Below, piece by piece: positions 38,835 through 48,935 of a stretch of DNA of 49,814 nt (its first letter is position 1; each line of letters starts with the position of its first letter). The DNA lies in contig JAMNZB010000056.1 in assembly GCA_023622515.1 (NCBI GenBank), positions 1 to 49,814 on the forward strand, written 5' to 3'. A program made the translations under genes and the position numbers. The notes under the pieces are model-generated. The model was not told the DNA's origin and made no database searches. It saw only the letters and a program-made list of their open reading frames with translations. This DNA is from Bacillota bacterium (lineage in GTDB: Bacteria > Bacillota > Clostridia > Saccharofermentanales > DTU023).

Positions 38835-40706
38835 TTAAAGTACTCCCCTTTCTAAGCAAACACCACTGGCAAAGCTTGAGGCTCCACAGGCCAGGCAACT
38901 GTCACGACAATTAGGACTTAGGAGGCCCTGATTTGCTCGTTCATACTCTCTTTTCAAGAAAGACTCTTCTATTCCGGTGTCTATAAAATTCCAAGGTAAA
39001 GGAGCATCAAGAGGCATTTCTGACTGAATAAATTCATCATGAGCAAAGCCGGCACGAGAAAATGCATCTGTCCAGCGTTGGTAAGAAAACTCTTTACTCT
39101 CACCTTCCAGCCAGCCACCCTGCTTATGGACATCATAAATAATATTCGCCATTCTCCGGTCTCCCTTCGCAAGGCAGGCTTCAATTTCCGAGCTTTCAAA
39201 GCCATGCCATTGGTATGTAATCATACGGCTGCGAAGCTTCCCGGCCAACAGTCTTTGGCGTCTGTGCATTTCCTCTTTACAAATTTGCCCCGACCACTGG
39301 AAAGCAGTCCAAGGTTTAGGAATAAAAAAAGAGGTGCTTACGGTAATTTGGAATTTACGTTTCTTTCCGGATTGCCGGGTGTAATCCTGCCACAGATCTA
39401 TAAGGTCGTAACAAAGCCGGGCAATACCCTCAATATCTTCATCCGTTTCTCCGGGGAGGCCCAACATAAAATACAGTTTTATGCGTTCAAAACCCTTTTC
39501 AAAGGCATAGAAAGCAGTCTGAAGCAGGTCAGAGCGCAAAATATTCTTATTTATGCGGTCGCGAGCCTCTTGTGTACCGGCTTCCGGGGCGAAGGTCAGA
39601 CCTGTTTTACGCGTTCTGCTCGCCCTGTCTAAAAGGTCCATGCTCACAGAGTCTAAGCGCAGAGAGGGCAGCGATAGATTTATATGTTCATCTTCATATT
39701 TTGCCAACAATATATCGCAAAGTTTTTCTATTTCACTGTAATCACCACTGGAAAGAGACAGTAGGCCAATTTCTTCATAACCACTTGTTTCCATCATCTT
39801 TTCCGCTTGTTCCACTAATGTCTCAAGACTTTTTTCCCGCACAGGACGATAAATCATCCCTGCCTGGCAAAAGCGACAACCACTGCCGCAGCCTCTATAT
39901 AGCTCTAAAAAAACACGGTCATGCACAATTTCCGTATTTGGCACCAAAACATTTAGGGGGGTATAAACCCCATCCATGTCCTTAATAATTCGTTTTCGCA
40001 CCCTGGCCGGTACATCGGGACTAAGAGGCTTCAGGGAATGAAAGTGACCTTTTTCTGTATAAACAGGCTGGTATAAAGAGGGGACGTATACCCCTTCAAG
40101 GCAAGCCGCCTTACGCAAAAAATCTTTTTTGGCATACTTCTCTTCGCGAAATTCTCTATACAATTGTATCAATTCTAAAAGGACTTCTTCCCCCTCGCCA
40201 ATCATAAACAAGTCGAAGAAATCAGCCACCGGCTCCGGATTAAAAACGCATGGACCACCGGCAATAACCAGCGGATCCTCTTCTCCTCGCTCGCACTGCC
40301 AGATAGGAATATCGGCCATATTAAGCATATCCAGCACAGTTAAGTAGGACAGCTCATACTGCAAGGTAAAGCCTAACATATCAAAATTCTTCATTTTTCG
40401 CCTTGTTTCAAGGCTGAAAGGTGAGATTTGCTTGTTAATCATAATTTTCCGCATATCGGCCGCAGGCGAAAAAATACGTTCACAGTAAACATCCTCTTCT
40501 TCATTCAGCAAAGCATAGATTATTCTCAAGGCTAAATTAGACATACCCACTTCATAGATGTCCGGGAAGCAAAAGCCAAAATGAATCCTTTCTTTACCTG
40601 AGGAATCCTTATCCTCTTTGCGGACCATATTCCATTCACCGCCTAAATAGCGCGCAGGATTCTCTACACTTCTTAATATCCTTCGTGACAGCTTTACCTT
40701 AGCCAT
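38835..40706 (-). CDS. TIGR03960-family B12-binding-like radical SAM protein
   Basis: A 623-residue radical SAM enzyme. The N-terminal half has a B12-binding-like fold (GFCFPDIYEVGMSNLALRIIY, VIAGGPCVFNPEPVADFFD). The radical SAM core follows with the cluster-binding CxxxCxxC in YRGCGSGCRFCQAGMIYRP, and IKLYFMLGLPGETDEDI and TVSTSFFIPKPWTAFQW. The C-terminus has extra cysteines (SPNCRDSCLACGA) that may hold a second cluster. The substrate is unknown. It overlaps pgi by eight bases. Confidence 0.88.
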   Translation of the reverse strand: MAKVKLSRRILRSVENPARYLGGEWNMVRKEDKDSSGKERIHFGFCFPDIYEVGMSNLALRIIYALLNEEEDVYCERIFSPAADMRKIMINKQISPFSLETRRKMKNFDMLGFTLQYELSYLTVLDMLNMADIPIWQCERGEEDPLVIAGGPCVFNPEPVADFFDLFMIGEGEEVLLELIQLYREFREEKYAKKDFLRKAACLEGVYVPSLYQPVYTEKGHFHSLKPLSPDVPARVRKRIIKDMDGVYTPLNVLVPNTEIVHDRVFLELYRGCGSGCRFCQAGMIYRPVREKSLETLVEQAEKMMETSGYEEIGLLSLSSGDYSEIEKLCDILLAKYEDEHINLSLPSLRLDSVSMDLLDRASRTRKTGLTFAPEAGTQEARDRINKNILRSDLLQTAFYAFEKGFERIKLYFMLGLPGETDEDIEGIARLCYDLIDLWQDYTRQSGKKRKFQITVSTSFFIPKPWTAFQWSGQICKEEMHRRQRLLAGKLRSRMITYQWHGFESSEIEACLAKGDRRMANIIYDVHKQGGWLEGESKEFSYQRWTDAFSRAGFAHDEFIQSEMPLDAPLPWNFIDTGIEESFLKREYERANQGLLSPNCRDSCLACGASSFASGVCLERGVL

Positions 40707-42066
40707 GAAAACGACTTTCTAATTCTTCTTTTAAATCCTCCGTGCCCGGTTTATCCAGCAGAACAAACATGTTCTGCTTATAGGCTTCTACCCCATCTTG
40801 AGTAAAAGGGCTCACGTCATTTATGTAGGCGGAAAGGGCACAGGCCGTCTCAAAGAAAAATACTAATGCACCCAGATAATAGGCGTTTAAACGCGGAACT
40901 TCTATACGCATATTGGGAACTCCCCCATCTTTATGGGCAAGACTTGTTCCTCTCAGGGCCATATCCTGAACCTCAGCCAGGCTCCTTCCGCTTAAGTAAT
41001 TAAGTCCATCGATGTCCTCATAATCTTCCGGAATCACCAGATCAACCCTTTGTTCCAAGACATGGATAAAGGTTTCAAATAGCTTACGCGGTCCTTCTTG
41101 GACATACTGGCCCATAGAATGCAAATCACGCGAATAGGAGAGGCTGGCCGGGAAAATGCCCTTTCCCTCTTTACCCTCACTCTCACCGAAAAGCTGTTTC
41201 CACCATTCCGCAAAACTTTCCAGGTCAGGCTCAAAACCGGTTAAAATCTCTATTTCATACCCTTTTTGATACAGATAATTGCGGACTACGGCATATTTAA
41301 AAATGCTGCTTTCCAAAGCTTTCCGCTCAAAATCCAGTTTCATATCCAAAGCACCTTGCAAAACATGGTCAACATTAATTCCGGCAACAGCTAAAGGTAA
41401 TAAACCCACAGCAGTAAGGACAGAAAACCTGCCCCCTACGTTGCCGGGTATAGAAAAAGTTTCATATCCCTTGCGGTTTGCCATGTCACGTAAAGCACCA
41501 TCTTGTAAATCGGTGGTTGCTATTATACGATTATTTGCCTCATCGCCATAACGTTCTTCTAAGTAGGAGCGAATTATTCGGAAGGCAATGGCTGTCTCCA
41601 GCGTGGAACCCGATTTTGAAATAACGTTGGCATAGACGCTTTTATCAGAAATATGATCCAAGAGGTCATAGAGCGGCCTGGGGTGAAAATTATTTCCGAC
41701 AAAAATAATTTCCGGTATCTGCTTATGGCGTCTTACTCTTTCACACCCCATATCAGGCACAAGGGCATCCGTAAAAGCTTTGGCTCCCAGATAGGAACCG
41801 CCGATACCGATAAGTAGAAAGACATCTGCCTCATCACGAATCTGACTCGCCAGCTCAAGGATTCTCAAAAATTCTTCCTTATCATAGTTAATCGGCAAAT
41901 CAAACCAGCCGGTGCCGGCAGCCTTTTCCCGGCTTAACTCAATGAGTTTTTCGAGAGCCTTCTCTCCTTTATTAAAAATTTTAGCTAATTCCTGTTTATC
42001 TACAGCTTCATCTACAAATTCTAAATTGAGATTAATCATGCTATTTTTACTAACCTTTTCTTTCAC
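40699..42066 (-). CDS. pgi: Glucose-6-phosphate isomerase
   Basis: A 455-residue isomerase interconverting glucose-6-phosphate and fructose-6-phosphate in glycolysis, of the shorter Gram-positive type. Sugar-phosphate binding is shown by VISKSGSTLETAIAFRI. GIGGSYLGAKA, NVGGRFSVLTAVGLLPLA and the C-terminal HKDGGVPNMRIEVP are family signatures. The GTG start at 42066 overlaps the clpE-like stop by four bases (GTGA). An ATG nine codons in (42039) is an alternative with no better ribosome-binding site. Grouping with a chaperone and a repair gene is unusual, and I read it as chance operon packing. Confidence 0.94.
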   Translation of the reverse strand: MKEKVSKNSMINLNLEFVDEAVDKQELAKIFNKGEKALEKLIELSREKAAGTGWFDLPINYDKEEFLRILELASQIRDEADVFLLIGIGGSYLGAKAFTDALVPDMGCERVRRHKQIPEIIFVGNNFHPRPLYDLLDHISDKSVYANVISKSGSTLETAIAFRIIRSYLEERYGDEANNRIIATTDLQDGALRDMANRKGYETFSIPGNVGGRFSVLTAVGLLPLAVAGINVDHVLQGALDMKLDFERKALESSIFKYAVVRNYLYQKGYEIEILTGFEPDLESFAEWWKQLFGESEGKEGKGIFPASLSYSRDLHSMGQYVQEGPRKLFETFIHVLEQRVDLVIPEDYEDIDGLNYLSGRSLAEVQDMALRGTSLAHKDGGVPNMRIEVPRLNAYYLGALVFFFETACALSAYINDVSPFTQDGVEAYKQNMFVLLDKPGTEDLKEELESRFHG

Positions 42067-44459
42067 AGAACCGTAAAATAAAATTCCTCTTTGCGAAAAC
42101 CGATTTTGACCCCTTGCCGGTCTTCCAACTCGCCGGCAAGAAGCATGTCGGAAAGGACATCCTCAATCTCTTTTTGGATAGTCTTTCTCAAGGGTCTGGC
42201 CCCGAATTTGGGATCATATCCTTTCTCCGCTAAGGCATCCTTGGCCGCAGGAGTAATCTCTAAGCTGTATCCGGCCAGCTGCATATTTTCTTCGACTTCT
42301 TTCAGCATCAGGCTGACAATTTCGCGTAAATCTGCTTTAGATAGAGATTCAAAAATAACAATATCGTCTATCCTGTTTAAAAACTCCGGTCGGAAAATAT
42401 CTTTTAGAACAGTCTCTACTCTAGACTTCATGCTAATTTCGTTATCTTGGCCAAATCCAAAAGCATTGCCTTTCAAGCTGGTTCCGGCGTTCGATGTCAT
42501 GATGATGATGGTGTTCGAAAAATTGACTACCCGTCCCTGGCTATCCGTAAGTCTACCGTCATCTAATATTTGCAGGAGCATATTGTAAACATCAGGGTGG
42601 GCTTTTTCAATTTCATCAAAAAGCACAACGCTGTACGGATGACGTCTGATTTTCTCGGTTAGTTGGCCTCCGTCATCATAGCCGATATAGCCGGGCGGAG
42701 AACCGATAAGCTTGGAAACGGTATGCGGTTCCATAAACTCACTCATATCCAGTCTTACCAGGGCGTGTTCGTCTTCGAATAAGGCTTCTGCAATAGCCTT
42801 GGCAAGCTCTGTCTTGCCGACACCTGTCGGGCCGACAAAGAGAAAAGAGGCCGGTTTGTTCTTTTTACCGAAGCCGGCACGTTTGCGACGAACTGCGGCA
42901 GACAGGGTTGTTACCGCTTCCTCTTGTCCAATGACACGTTTTTGCAAACGTTCTTCCAAGTGTAAAAGCTTTTCACTTTCACTTTCTGTAATTTGACGGA
43001 CAGGAATGCCAGTCCACATTTCAACGACACTGGCAATATCTTCCGTTGTAATCAAGACAGGCTGGCACTTTTCCTCGACTCGCGCTATTTCTTCGCGTAA
43101 GCGTAGTTGTTCTGATTTTTGTTCGGCTTGCCTCTCATATAGCTGCATACGTTCATCGCCTTCCGCGTTGGAGAGTAAGTTTTGCTGGGACTCTTCAAGT
43201 TCTTCTTCCAGCTCTTCTAACTTCTCATTAAGCTGCTCAAGCCTAATAAGAAGCTTATTATCCAGATTAACTCTTGATCCGGCTTCATCAAGCAGGTCAA
43301 TCGCCTTATCCGGCAAGTATCTTTCCTGAATATAGCGATCTGAAAGTCTCACGGCTGAAACAAGAGCATCTTCGCTGTAGCGGACATGGTGATGACGTTC
43401 ATAATAGAATTTAATTCCTTTTAAAATTTCCAGCGCTTCCTCGACTGACGGTTCCTCAACGATTACCCTTTGGAAGCGGCGCTCCAGAGCTGAATCTTTT
43501 TCTATATAGCGACGATACTCGTCAAGTGTCGTAGAGCCAAGGATGGAAATATCTCCCTGGGCAAGGGCCGGCTTTAAAATATTAGCGGCATTCATCGCCC
43601 CTTCAGCATCCCCGGCGCCCATTATGTTATGCAATTCATCAATAACTAAAATGATATTTCCGGCCCGCTTTGCATCCTCAACAATCCCTTTCATCCGACT
43701 TTCAAATTGGCCGCGGAACTGGGTGCCGGCAACAATACCGGTCATATCAAGCTGATAAACTTCTTTATCTAAAAGTTTGGCGGACACGTTGCCCTCAACA
43801 ATGCGGAGGGCTAAGCCTTGAGCTATAGCTGTCTTACCTACACCTGGCTCACCCAAGAGAACGGGATTGTTCTTTGTTCTGCGGTTAAGGATTTGGATGA
43901 CCCGATTAATTTCTTTTTCCCTGCCGATTATCTTATCAATTCTACCTTCACTGGCTTCCAGGGTTAAATTAATTCCAAACTGGTCTAAATATTTTTTCTT
44001 CCGCTGGTCGGAACGCTGTTCCCTTCTGGCCCGCTCCTGTCTTGATCGATTCCCCTGCTTTTGAATATTGTCCCCTTCGCGTGCCGTATTGGCGTTTATC
44101 AGTTCACTGAGTCCCGGCCTTGAATCCTGTTTGGCTTCTTCCGGGAAATTATCTCCAAGCTGGTCTGAAGAGAAGCCTTCCAGCAGTGCTTGCATATCAA
44201 AGTCGGATTCTAAAAGCGACTTGAGAAAAAGATTGGCATCTTCTCCCCCAAATTGCCGAATCATTTCATTAATTCTGCTCTGTACTCCGGCGACGTTCTC
44301 CCGCGTAATTCCGGATTTGGCAAAAGCTTCATCAAGGCCGGCAATGTTTTTATCTAAGGCACACTGCAAGCAAATTCCTTCGCTAATTCTTTGGTTATCT
44401 TCAATCCTTGTTAGGATAATAACAGCTTCATTAACTTTACAAATTTGACATTTTGGCAT
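42063..44459 (-). CDS. clpE: ClpE/ClpC-like AAA+ unfoldase with N-terminal zinc finger
   Basis: A 798-residue Hsp100 ATPase. The N-terminus is a four-cysteine zinc finger (CQIC, CLQC within residues 4-31) of the ClpE/McsA type, followed by a charged linker instead of the two Clp_N repeats of ClpC. The first ATPase ring has GEPGVGKTAIAQG; a middle coiled coil (about residues 420-480) is followed by the second ring with GPTGVGKTELAKA. A GF-containing loop (AFGFGQD) after IMTSNAG lies where ClpP docks in related proteins. I found no CtsR operator upstream. It starts three bases after uvrA. ClpE is the best name, but a divergent ClpC is possible. Confidence 0.85.
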   Translation of the reverse strand: MPKCQICKVNEAVIILTRIEDNQRISEGICLQCALDKNIAGLDEAFAKSGITRENVAGVQSRINEMIRQFGGEDANLFLKSLLESDFDMQALLEGFSSDQLGDNFPEEAKQDSRPGLSELINANTAREGDNIQKQGNRSRQERARREQRSDQRKKKYLDQFGINLTLEASEGRIDKIIGREKEINRVIQILNRRTKNNPVLLGEPGVGKTAIAQGLALRIVEGNVSAKLLDKEVYQLDMTGIVAGTQFRGQFESRMKGIVEDAKRAGNIILVIDELHNIMGAGDAEGAMNAANILKPALAQGDISILGSTTLDEYRRYIEKDSALERRFQRVIVEEPSVEEALEILKGIKFYYERHHHVRYSEDALVSAVRLSDRYIQERYLPDKAIDLLDEAGSRVNLDNKLLIRLEQLNEKLEELEEELEESQQNLLSNAEGDERMQLYERQAEQKSEQLRLREEIARVEEKCQPVLITTEDIASVVEMWTGIPVRQITESESEKLLHLEERLQKRVIGQEEAVTTLSAAVRRKRAGFGKKNKPASFLFVGPTGVGKTELAKAIAEALFEDEHALVRLDMSEFMEPHTVSKLIGSPPGYIGYDDGGQLTEKIRRHPYSVVLFDEIEKAHPDVYNMLLQILDDGRLTDSQGRVVNFSNTIIIMTSNAGTSLKGNAFGFGQDNEISMKSRVETVLKDIFRPEFLNRIDDIVIFESLSKADLREIVSLMLKEVEENMQLAGYSLEITPAAKDALAEKGYDPKFGARPLRKTIQKEIEDVLSDMLLAGELEDRQGVKIGFRKEEFYFTVL

Positions 44460-44462
44460 TTT

Positions 44463-47342
44463 TTACTTCCTTTTTACCGTCTTACCTGAAAAAAGTTTCT
44501 GTAAAAACTTTCCTGTGTAAGACCCTTTGTGATTGGCAACCTCTTCGGGGGTTCCGCAAGCAATAAGCTCGCCACCTCCTACGCCTCCCTCCGGTCCAAG
44601 GTCTATAATGTAGTCTGCATTTTTAATGACATCCAGATTATGCTCGATCACCAGGACAGTATTCTTATTTTCAGTCAGACGTTGCAATATGTCAACAAGT
44701 CTATGCACGTCAGCTGAGTGCAATCCTGTGGTCGGCTCATCCAAAATATAAAAACTCTTTCCGGTTGACCGTCGGGCCAGTTCCGTGGCTAATTTTACCC
44801 TCTGGGCTTCGCCGCCTGACAGGGTTGTCGAATTTTGTCCAAGTTTTATGTAACCAAGCCCGACATCCAGCATAGTCTGAAGTTTTCGAGAAATTTTGGG
44901 AATGTTCATGAAGAATTCACCGGCTTCAAGTACGGTCATTTCCAGAATATCCGCAATGTTCTTATCTTTATAGGTCACTTCCAAGGTTTCGCGATTATAC
45001 CTTCGTCCCTGACATACATCACATTCAACGTAGACATCAGGCAAAAAGTGCATTTCAATCTTTTCAACACCATCGCCTTGACAAGATTCGCAACGCCCCC
45101 CTCTAACATTGAAGGAAAATCTGCCCGGCAAGTAACCACGGGATTTCGCTTTTGGCGTTTCGGCAAATAGTTTTCTGATATCATCAAATACGCCCGTATA
45201 GGTAGCAGGATTCGAACGCGGAGTCCTCCCTATCGGTGACTGGTCAATAATAATGACTTTATCTAAGTGTTCTGTACCGTAAGCCCGAGTAAAACGACCG
45301 TTTTTCCGTTTGGCATGATTCAGTTTATGACTTAAATAATTACCAATAATATTATTCACCAAAGAACTCTTTCCGGAGCCTGAAACACCTGTAACACAAG
45401 TGAATACACCCAGTGGAATATGGACATCAATATTCTTTAAATTGTTCTCCTTACAACCTTCAAAAATCAGATAATTTTCCCCTATCGGCCTTCTTTCGAA
45501 GGGAATAGGAATCTCTTTTTCGCCGGATAAATAGGCCCCTGTAATCGAGTGCTCTGCAGCAATAATATCTGAAATTGTCCCTTCTGCAACCAGCTCTCCC
45601 CCGTAGCTCCCCGCTAGTGGCCCTATATCAATAATATGGTCTGCACTGCGAATGGTCTCCTCATCATGTTCAACAACAATAACCGTATTACCAAGATCAC
45701 GTAGACGCTTAAGACTGGCCAGGAGCTTGGCGTTATCACGCTGGTGTAGACCTATACTCGGCTCGTCCAGGACATAGATTATACCAGTCAAGCCGGAGCC
45801 GATTTGTGTAGCAAGACGGATTCGCTGGGCTTCGCCACCGGATAAGCTACCTGCCGGGCGGGCCAAGTTCAAATAGCTTAAACCGACATCAAGGAGAAAG
45901 CGTAACCGACTGCCTAGTTCGCGGAGAATTGGTTGGGCAATTGCCCATTTGTAATCGTTCCACTCAAGTTTATTGAGGAATGTATAAGCCTCATCTATAG
46001 GAAGACAGGTCAACTCATAAATATTTAAACCGTTAATCGTCACCGCTAATGCTTCTTTATTTAAACGAGCACCCTGGCATTCCGGACATAGGGAAATCGA
46101 CAAATAGGGTTCATAGGCTTCCTTCAATTCTTCTGACCCGGCTTCCATGTAGCGTTTTGTCATACTGGGTATTACCCCTACCCAGTCATTGTAATAGGGC
46201 TTATCTCTACGGTATTTTGTTTTCCTTGTATCGATTTCCATAACCACCCCATTGTTGCCATAGAGAACAATCTGCTTAATCTTTTCCGGCAAGTCTTTCC
46301 ATGGCGTATCCAGGGAGAATTTATAGGTTTTCGCAAGGGCTTCAATGAAAGCCCGTGCCCAACTCTTCCGATCGCTAAAATTCCAGCCAATAACTTTAAT
46401 CGCCCCCTCGTTTAAGGATAAATCAGCATCATTAATAACTAAGTCCGGATCAACTTTGGTTAATTCACCCAAACCGCTACAATACGAACAAGCACCAAGA
46501 GGGTTATTAAAAGAGAAAATCCGAGGGGAAATTTCTGCAATGCTAATTCCGCAATCCGGACAAGCAAAGTTGGAAGAGAAAACTTCTTCTCTATCCGTGT
46601 AGCCTTCTTCAGTCGCTGTCTGGAAAACAATCTTAGCTACACCATTGCCAAGATTAAGAGCCAACTCCAAGGAGTCTGTCAGGCGTGAAACAATGCCCTC
46701 ACGTAAGATAAGACGGTCAACAACAACATCAATATCATGCCTTTTGTTTTTGTCCAGACGAAAATCATCTGCAAGTTCATCAAGCTCTATGAATTCGTTG
46801 TCTATACGAGCCCTAACGTAGCCATCTTTACGTATTTTTTCCAGTTCCTTACGATATTCTCCCTTGCGGTTTTTCACCAGGCTACCCATGATAATCATAC
46901 GTGTACCTTCTTCGTTGGCCAGTATTTGCTCAATCATTTGGTCAATACTCTGGGGTTTGATAGCTTTTCCGCAGATGGGGCAATGAACATCTCCTGTCCT
47001 GGCATAGAGTAGGCGCAAATAATCATAAATCTCTGTTACTGTTCCAACGGTTGATCTGGGATTTCTGCTCGTCGTTTTTTGGTCGATAGCAATGGTGGGG
47101 GATAGACCGCTTATCGAATCACAATTCGGTTTTTGCATTTGCCCCAAAAACATACGCGCATAGGAGGACAAAGACTCAACATAGCGACGTTGCCCTTCTG
47201 CATAAATTGTATCAAAGGCCAAAGAAGACTTACCGGAACCTGAAACACCCGTAATAACAACTAGCTTATTACGGGGAATTTCAACATCAATATTCTTTAA
47301 ATTATGCTCTCTGGCACCAATTATTTTTATAGTATTTTGCAT
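44463..47342 (-). CDS. uvrA: Excinuclease ABC subunit A
   Basis: A 959-residue damage-recognition ATPase of nucleotide excision repair. Both ABC modules are complete: Walker [16 protein letters not shown] and [15 protein letters not shown], signature [19 protein letters not shown] and [15 protein letters not shown]. The zinc modules are present ([30 protein letters not shown]). The length is normal. uvrB and uvrC are not in the window. No SOS box was recognised in the 52-base gap upstream. Confidence 0.97.
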   Translation of the reverse strand: MQNTIKIIGAREHNLKNIDVEIPRNKLVVITGVSGSGKSSLAFDTIYAEGQRRYVESLSSYARMFLGQMQKPNCDSISGLSPTIAIDQKTTSRNPRSTVGTVTEIYDYLRLLYARTGDVHCPICGKAIKPQSIDQMIEQILANEEGTRMIIMGSLVKNRKGEYRKELEKIRKDGYVRARIDNEFIELDELADDFRLDKNKRHDIDVVVDRLILREGIVSRLTDSLELALNLGNGVAKIVFQTATEEGYTDREEVFSSNFACPDCGISIAEISPRIFSFNNPLGACSYCSGLGELTKVDPDLVINDADLSLNEGAIKVIGWNFSDRKSWARAFIEALAKTYKFSLDTPWKDLPEKIKQIVLYGNNGVVMEIDTRKTKYRRDKPYYNDWVGVIPSMTKRYMEAGSEELKEAYEPYLSISLCPECQGARLNKEALAVTINGLNIYELTCLPIDEAYTFLNKLEWNDYKWAIAQPILRELGSRLRFLLDVGLSYLNLARPAGSLSGGEAQRIRLATQIGSGLTGIIYVLDEPSIGLHQRDNAKLLASLKRLRDLGNTVIVVEHDEETIRSADHIIDIGPLAGSYGGELVAEGTISDIIAAEHSITGAYLSGEKEIPIPFERRPIGENYLIFEGCKENNLKNIDVHIPLGVFTCVTGVSGSGKSSLVNNIIGNYLSHKLNHAKRKNGRFTRAYGTEHLDKVIIIDQSPIGRTPRSNPATYTGVFDDIRKLFAETPKAKSRGYLPGRFSFNVRGGRCESCQGDGVEKIEMHFLPDVYVECDVCQGRRYNRETLEVTYKDKNIADILEMTVLEAGEFFMNIPKISRKLQTMLDVGLGYIKLGQNSTTLSGGEAQRVKLATELARRSTGKSFYILDEPTTGLHSADVHRLVDILQRLTENKNTVLVIEHNLDVIKNADYIIDLGPEGGVGGGELIACGTPEEVANHKGSYTGKFLQKLFSGKTVKRK

Positions 47343-47394
47343 ACCTCTATTTTATTCTCTTATTTCCGATTTGTCCGTAACATAAGTATAAATA

Positions 47395-48219
47395 CTAGAG
47401 CAGAGAATAAAGCTTACTTAATTGCCAAGCTAATATTCCGGCAGAGATGGCGACATTATAGGACTCTGCGCAACCTTGCATTTCAATAGTTACAGAAAAA
47501 TCGACCATATTCTTAGCGACCTCACTCAATCCGTGCGCTTCATTGCCCAGCAATAAAGCAAAGCCGTCATGCTTACCCCCCTTAAACGAAGCCAGCGGAA
47601 CCCCATTAAGCTCAGCCGCAATCAGGTCGAGCGGCGAAAAGACAGAGGCTAACCAATCAATATCCCGGCTTTGATATATATCCAAATAAAAGCCGGATCC
47701 CATAGCAGCACGTAAAGACTTGCTGTTAAAAGGCCAAACACAATCCCCCAAAAGGATTAAAGCGGAAAAGCCCAGTCCTTCGACAGTCCGTATAATCGTA
47801 CCTAAGTTACCGGGATCCCGAATATTTTCCAGGATGACGTAGCGCCCGGAAGTATCGAGTTCCAATGAAGCAATATCTCGAATATGAGGTGCTTTCGCTA
47901 GGGCAATAATACCTTGGCTTGTTTTGGTATCGCTAATCCGCTTAAATAAGTTTTCTTCAACACGAAAAAGTTTATCCTTGAATTCCTGCCTTCCAAAAAA
48001 ATCAGACAGACCACTGAAAATGGCATAGCCGGCATCATTGTCAATAAAAATTACTTTATCCAACTCACACCGGTCAATTGCGGTTTCCAGCTGTCTTACG
48101 CCTTCAACAAGTAAAAGACCCTCTTTTTTTGCAAAAGCTTCCCTCTGCAAGGCAATAGCTTGTTTAACGAGAGGATTTTGCCTGGATTGTAAGCGTTTGA
48201 TATTGTCCCATTTCCCCAT
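47395..48219 (-). CDS. SpoU/TrmH-family RNA 2'-O-methyltransferase
   Basis: A 274-residue SPOUT methyltransferase acting on rRNA or tRNA ribose. An N-terminal substrate-binding domain (SRQNPLVKQAIALQ, GLLLVEGVRQLETAI) precedes the knotted catalytic domain with motif 1 (NIRDPGNLGTIIRT), motif 2 (LLLGNEAHGLS) and motif 3 (CAESYNVAISAGILAWQL). Here the third motif reads AESYNVAI where 'SLNVAVA' is more usual. The target is unknown; relatives include YsgA of Bacillus, which also lies near rplT. AAAGGAAG precedes the ATG. It lies after the rplT terminator. Confidence 0.88.
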   Translation of the reverse strand: MGKWDNIKRLQSRQNPLVKQAIALQREAFAKKEGLLLVEGVRQLETAIDRCELDKVIFIDNDAGYAIFSGLSDFFGRQEFKDKLFRVEENLFKRISDTKTSQGIIALAKAPHIRDIASLELDTSGRYVILENIRDPGNLGTIIRTVEGLGFSALILLGDCVWPFNSKSLRAAMGSGFYLDIYQSRDIDWLASVFSPLDLIAAELNGVPLASFKGGKHDGFALLLGNEAHGLSEVAKNMVDFSVTIEMQGCAESYNVAISAGILAWQLSKLYSLL

Positions 48220-48245
48220 AATTTAACTTCCTTTATGGCTTCTCA

Positions 48246-48272
48246 AAAAGAAAAAGCGGGAAAAACCCGCTT
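48246..48272 (-). terminator. Intrinsic terminator of the infC-rpmI-rplT operon
   Basis: On the reverse strand AAGCGGG (48266-48272) pairs with CCCGCTT (48254-48260) around a five-U loop, followed by a U-rich run. It lies 25 bases after the rplT stop. Confidence 0.88.
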
Positions 48273-48296
48273 CTTTCTGTCAATTATACGAATAGA

Positions 48297-48650
48297 TTAA
48301 GAAGCTGATTTGGCCAGTTCACAAAGGCTTGCAAAAGCAGGCTTATCATTTACTGCAAGGTCAGCAAGAATCTTGCGATCAATTTCAATGTTTTGCTTCT
48401 TGAGCCCGTTAATGAAACGGCTATAGCTAATCCCATGCACTCTGCTTGCTGCGTTAATTCTAGCTACCCAAAGCTTTCTAAAGTTACGTTTTTTCGCTCT
48501 GCGATCACGGTAAGCATACATACCGGATTTTAGCTGAGCCTGGTTGGCTACTTTAAAAAGTTTGCTTTTACGGCCAAAATATCCTTTGGACTTCTTAATA
48601 ATTTTCTTGTGTCTTCTTCTTAAAACTGTACCGCGTCTTACTCTTGTCAT
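48297..48650 (-). CDS. rplT: Ribosomal protein L20
   Basis: A 117-residue large-subunit protein essential for early assembly of the 50S. It is the highly conserved L20: [47 protein letters not shown] and [11 protein letters not shown]. In Firmicutes L20 represses its own operon by binding the leader mRNA. AGTGGAGG precedes the ATG. Confidence 0.98.
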   Translation of the reverse strand: MTRVRRGTVLRRRHKKIIKKSKGYFGRKSKLFKVANQAQLKSGMYAYRDRRAKKRNFRKLWVARINAASRVHGISYSRFINGLKKQNIEIDRKILADLAVNDKPAFASLCELAKSAS

Positions 48651-48696
48651 TTGCTATACCTCCACTATAAGACTATTAACTTTAAACAGCTGAGCC

Positions 48697-48894
48697 TTAT
48701 TTGTAAGGGAGCAGTTTATGAATTTTTTTCGATTCGGCAGGACTGACTTCTGTGAGTCCACGTAACTGTCTTTTTCTCTTTGTCGTTTTCTTCGTCAAGA
48801 TATGTCTTTTAAAGGCTTGTGCCCTACGAACTTTTCCAGTTCCGGTAAACTTATATCTCTTCTTCGAAGAACTGTGTGATTTCATTTTTGGCAT
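48697..48894 (-). CDS. rpmI: Ribosomal protein L35
   Basis: A 65-residue basic large-subunit protein; [24 protein letters not shown] and [16 protein letters not shown] are typical of the family. Second gene of the infC operon, 41 bases after infC, with AAAGGAGG upstream of the ATG. Confidence 0.98.
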   Translation of the reverse strand: MPKMKSHSSSKKRYKFTGTGKVRRAQAFKRHILTKKTTKRKRQLRGLTEVSPAESKKIHKLLPYK

Positions 48895-48935
48895 AATCTG
48901 CCTCCTTTACCATTTATGCAACAAAGGTCTTGTTG

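Noticed and set aside
39039-39632. A 197-codon open frame on the + strand
   Set aside because: It lies antisense within the radical SAM gene, whose motifs are intact; the predicted protein has no recognisable features.
42091-42588. A 165-codon open frame on the + strand
   Set aside because: It is antisense to the conserved second ATPase module of the ClpE-like gene and is serine-rich in the way of complementary-strand reading.
44823-44833. Another TGTCGAA, within uvrA
   Set aside because: It is inside conserved coding sequence with no promoter context; occasional chance matches of a seven-mer are expected in 50 kb.
48279-48284. TTGACA on the reverse strand after rplT as a promoter -35
   Set aside because: No -10 hexamer lies at suitable distance; the terminator hairpin occupies the space.
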